Source: an uncultured Alcaligenaceae bacterium
GTDB lineage: Bacteria; Pseudomonadota; Gammaproteobacteria; Burkholderiales; Burkholderiaceae_B
Length of the DNA: 6,584 nt
Direction of reading: 5' to 3'
Assembly (NCBI GenBank): GCA_937897265.1
Contig: CALCPT010000715.1
Span: forward strand, 1-6,584
Shown here: piece by piece, positions 5,233-6,584 of the stretch
Position numbering within the stretch: the first letter of the stretch is position 1
How the letters are laid out: each line of letters begins with the position of its first letter
The notes under the pieces: model-generated
What the model saw: only the letters and a program-made list of their open reading frames with translations
What the model was told of the DNA's origin: nothing
The model's database searches: none
Program-made: the position numbers and the translations under genes

Positions 5233-6584
5233 CCGTCCGACGCGTCGATTTAACGACTACCCAACGGCTTGAGGCCTCTGGGGTGCATCCATTGCTAGCC
5301 CGGCTCTGGGCAGCGCGCGGTATTACCCAAACCAAAGACGTACAGCTTGAGTGGCCGGCCATGCTAGCGCCCACCACGCTCACCCACGCCGAACATGCCG
5401 CCAAACTGCTGGCCGATGCGATCGCGGCCAACAAAAAAATGTTGATTGTGGCGGACTACGACTGTGATGGCGCCACCGCTTGTGCTGTCGGCCTGCGCGC
5501 CTTGCGCGCCATGGGCGCTGACGTCGATTATTTAGTGCCCAACCGCTTTGAAACGGGATATGGTCTGTCGCCTGCCGTGGTCGACTTAGCCTTAGTGCAT
5601 CATGCCGGCAAACCCGATCTGTTAATTACCGTTGACAACGGCATTGCTAGTGTTGAAGGCGTCGCCGAGGCCAATTCTCAGGGCATCGGCGTCATCGTCA
5701 CCGACCACCATTTGCCAGGCCAAACCTTGCCCGACGCGCTTGCCATCGTCAATCCCAACCAAGTCGGCTGTGGCTTTCCGTCAAAAAATCTAGCTGGCGT
5801 TGGGGTCATTTTTTATCTGATGCTGGCGTTGCGCGCTGAACTTCGCGCCCGCGGTGTATACCCAGAAAATGGCGGGCCGCGCTTAGATGCGTTAGCCGAT
5901 CTGGTCGCGCTAGGCACCGTGGCTGACGTGGTCAAACTCGACCCGAACAATCGCTTACTGGTCACGCGCGGACTAGACCGCATGCGCCGCGGCTTGATGC
6001 AACCCGGCATCCGGGCGTTGTTCGCCGTTTCAGCGCGCAATCCACAAGCGGCTAGTGGCTTTGATTTAGGCTTTGCCTTAGGGCCGCGAATCAATGCCGC
6101 GGGTCGCTTAGCTGACATGGGCTTAGGGATTCGTTGTCTGACCACCGATGACGATACCCAAGCGCTCGAACTGGCGCGCGAACTCGACACCATTAACCGC
6201 GAGCGCCGACAAATCGAAGGCGTCATGAAAGAGCAGGCCCTCGCGGCCACCGAGCAAATCCAAGCAGGCAAAATCGGCGCCTCTGTGTGCGTGTTTCACC
6301 CAGACTGGCATCAAGGCGTAGTGGGCTTGGTGGCCTCACGACTAAAAGAAAAATTCTTTCGCCCGACACTGGCCTTTGCCCCCGCCGGTGACGATGAGCT
6401 GCGCGGTTCAGGCCGTTCAATCCCAGATGTGCACTTGCGCGATGTACTTGATCTAGTCTCAAAAAGACACCCAGGCCTGATCCGCAAATTTGGCGGGCAC
6501 GCCATGGCGGCAGGCTTAACGCTTGGGCGCGACGATTTTGAACAGTTTTCACCCGCCTTCGAGCAAGCCGTGATTGAAATGACT
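5214..6584 (+). CDS. recJ: Single-stranded-DNA-specific exonuclease RecJ (3' end cut by window edge)
   Basis: RecJ degrades single-stranded DNA 5' to 3' in RecF-pathway recombination, mismatch repair and stalled-fork processing. The 457 visible codons stay open to the window edge. DHH-domain motifs are in order: motif I VADYDCDGATA (79-89, D81, D83, D85), PNRFETGYGL (109-118), motif III ITVDNGI (138-144, D141), motif IV VTDHH (162-166) and GTVADVV (234-240). GPRINAAGRLADMG (290-303) and the DHHA1 part follow, with HPDWHQGVVGLVASRLKEKF (362-381), GSGRS (398-402) and KFGGHAMAAGL (425-435). E. coli RecJ has 577 residues, so about 110-120 C-terminal residues should lie outside. The GTG at 5214 is chosen because the conserved text starts right after it (LTVRRVDL, then GVHPLLARLWAARGI). 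GTG at 5169 would add 15 unsupported residues. The 19-base overlap with the RpfE-type gene and the lack of a clear Shine-Dalgarno sequence suggest translational coupling. All catalytic residues seen are intact. Confidence 0.96.
   Translation, partial: MESPKLTVRRVDLTTTQRLEASGVHPLLARLWAARGITQTKDVQLEWPAMLAPTTLTHAEHAAKLLADAIAANKKMLIVADYDCDGATACAVGLRALRAMGADVDYLVPNRFETGYGLSPAVVDLALVHHAGKPDLLITVDNGIASVEGVAEANSQGIGVIVTDHHLPGQTLPDALAIVNPNQVGCGFPSKNLAGVGVIFYLMLALRAELRARGVYPENGGPRLDALADLVALGTVADVVKLDPNNRLLVTRGLDRMRRGLMQPGIRALFAVSARNPQAASGFDLGFALGPRINAAGRLADMGLGIRCLTTDDDTQALELARELDTINRERRQIEGVMKEQALAATEQIQAGKIGASVCVFHPDWHQGVVGLVASRLKEKFFRPTLAFAPAGDDELRGSGRSIPDVHLRDVLDLVSKRHPGLIRKFGGHAMAAGLTLGRDDFEQFSPAFEQAVIEMT

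Noticed and set aside
5120..6552. Several minus-strand open frames of 60-150 codons across recJ
   Set aside because: They are antisense to an intact RecJ frame with all DHH motifs, and their Ser/Arg-rich sequences are typical of reverse-strand reading of GC-rich genes.
1..6584. CRISPR array, insertion sequence, tRNA, phage or defence genes
   Set aside because: No regularly spaced repeats, transposase motifs, tRNA-like cloverleaf or known defence domains were seen on either strand.

Overview
The window looks like ordinary chromosome from a betaproteobacterium, most likely in Burkholderiales. The evidence is protein flavour and gene order: a lolC-lolD-tatD run transcribed away from an RpfE-type gene that overlaps recJ. 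Coding DNA is moderately GC-rich, with clear AT-rich gaps. The family-level guess (Alcaligenaceae-like) is weak, and no rRNA or other marker gene is present.

Layout. Positions 1-121 (minus) hold an internal piece of glucose-6-phosphate dehydrogenase (zwf). It is joined abruptly, near 117-122, to the 5' third of a filamentous-haemagglutinin-like two-partner-secretion exoprotein gene (to 1052, minus). The exoprotein frame runs out 13 codons past the join. Positions 1053-1389 are an AT-rich gap (about 42% GC by hand count) with several small inverted repeats and no convincing gene. Next comes a compact minus-strand operon read from right to left: lolC (4154-2874), lolD (2881-2198) and tatD (start 2193 or 2208, end 1390). 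A 121-bp divergent intergenic region (4155-4275) carries a degenerate direct repeat. From there the plus strand reads an RpfE-family gene (4276-5232) and recJ (5214 to the window edge, 457 codons, 3' end missing).

Roles. LolC and LolD form the inner-membrane ABC machine that extracts mature lipoproteins for delivery to the outer membrane. TatD-family proteins are metal-dependent nucleases/hydrolases, and RecJ is the 5'-3' single-strand exonuclease of recombination and mismatch repair. The RpfE-type protein has no settled function and is linked to recJ by overlap. These five genes are housekeeping.

The one striking item is the zwf/exoprotein junction, which is either a real rearrangement or an assembly chimera. 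I did not find convincing evidence for a new multi-gene system.
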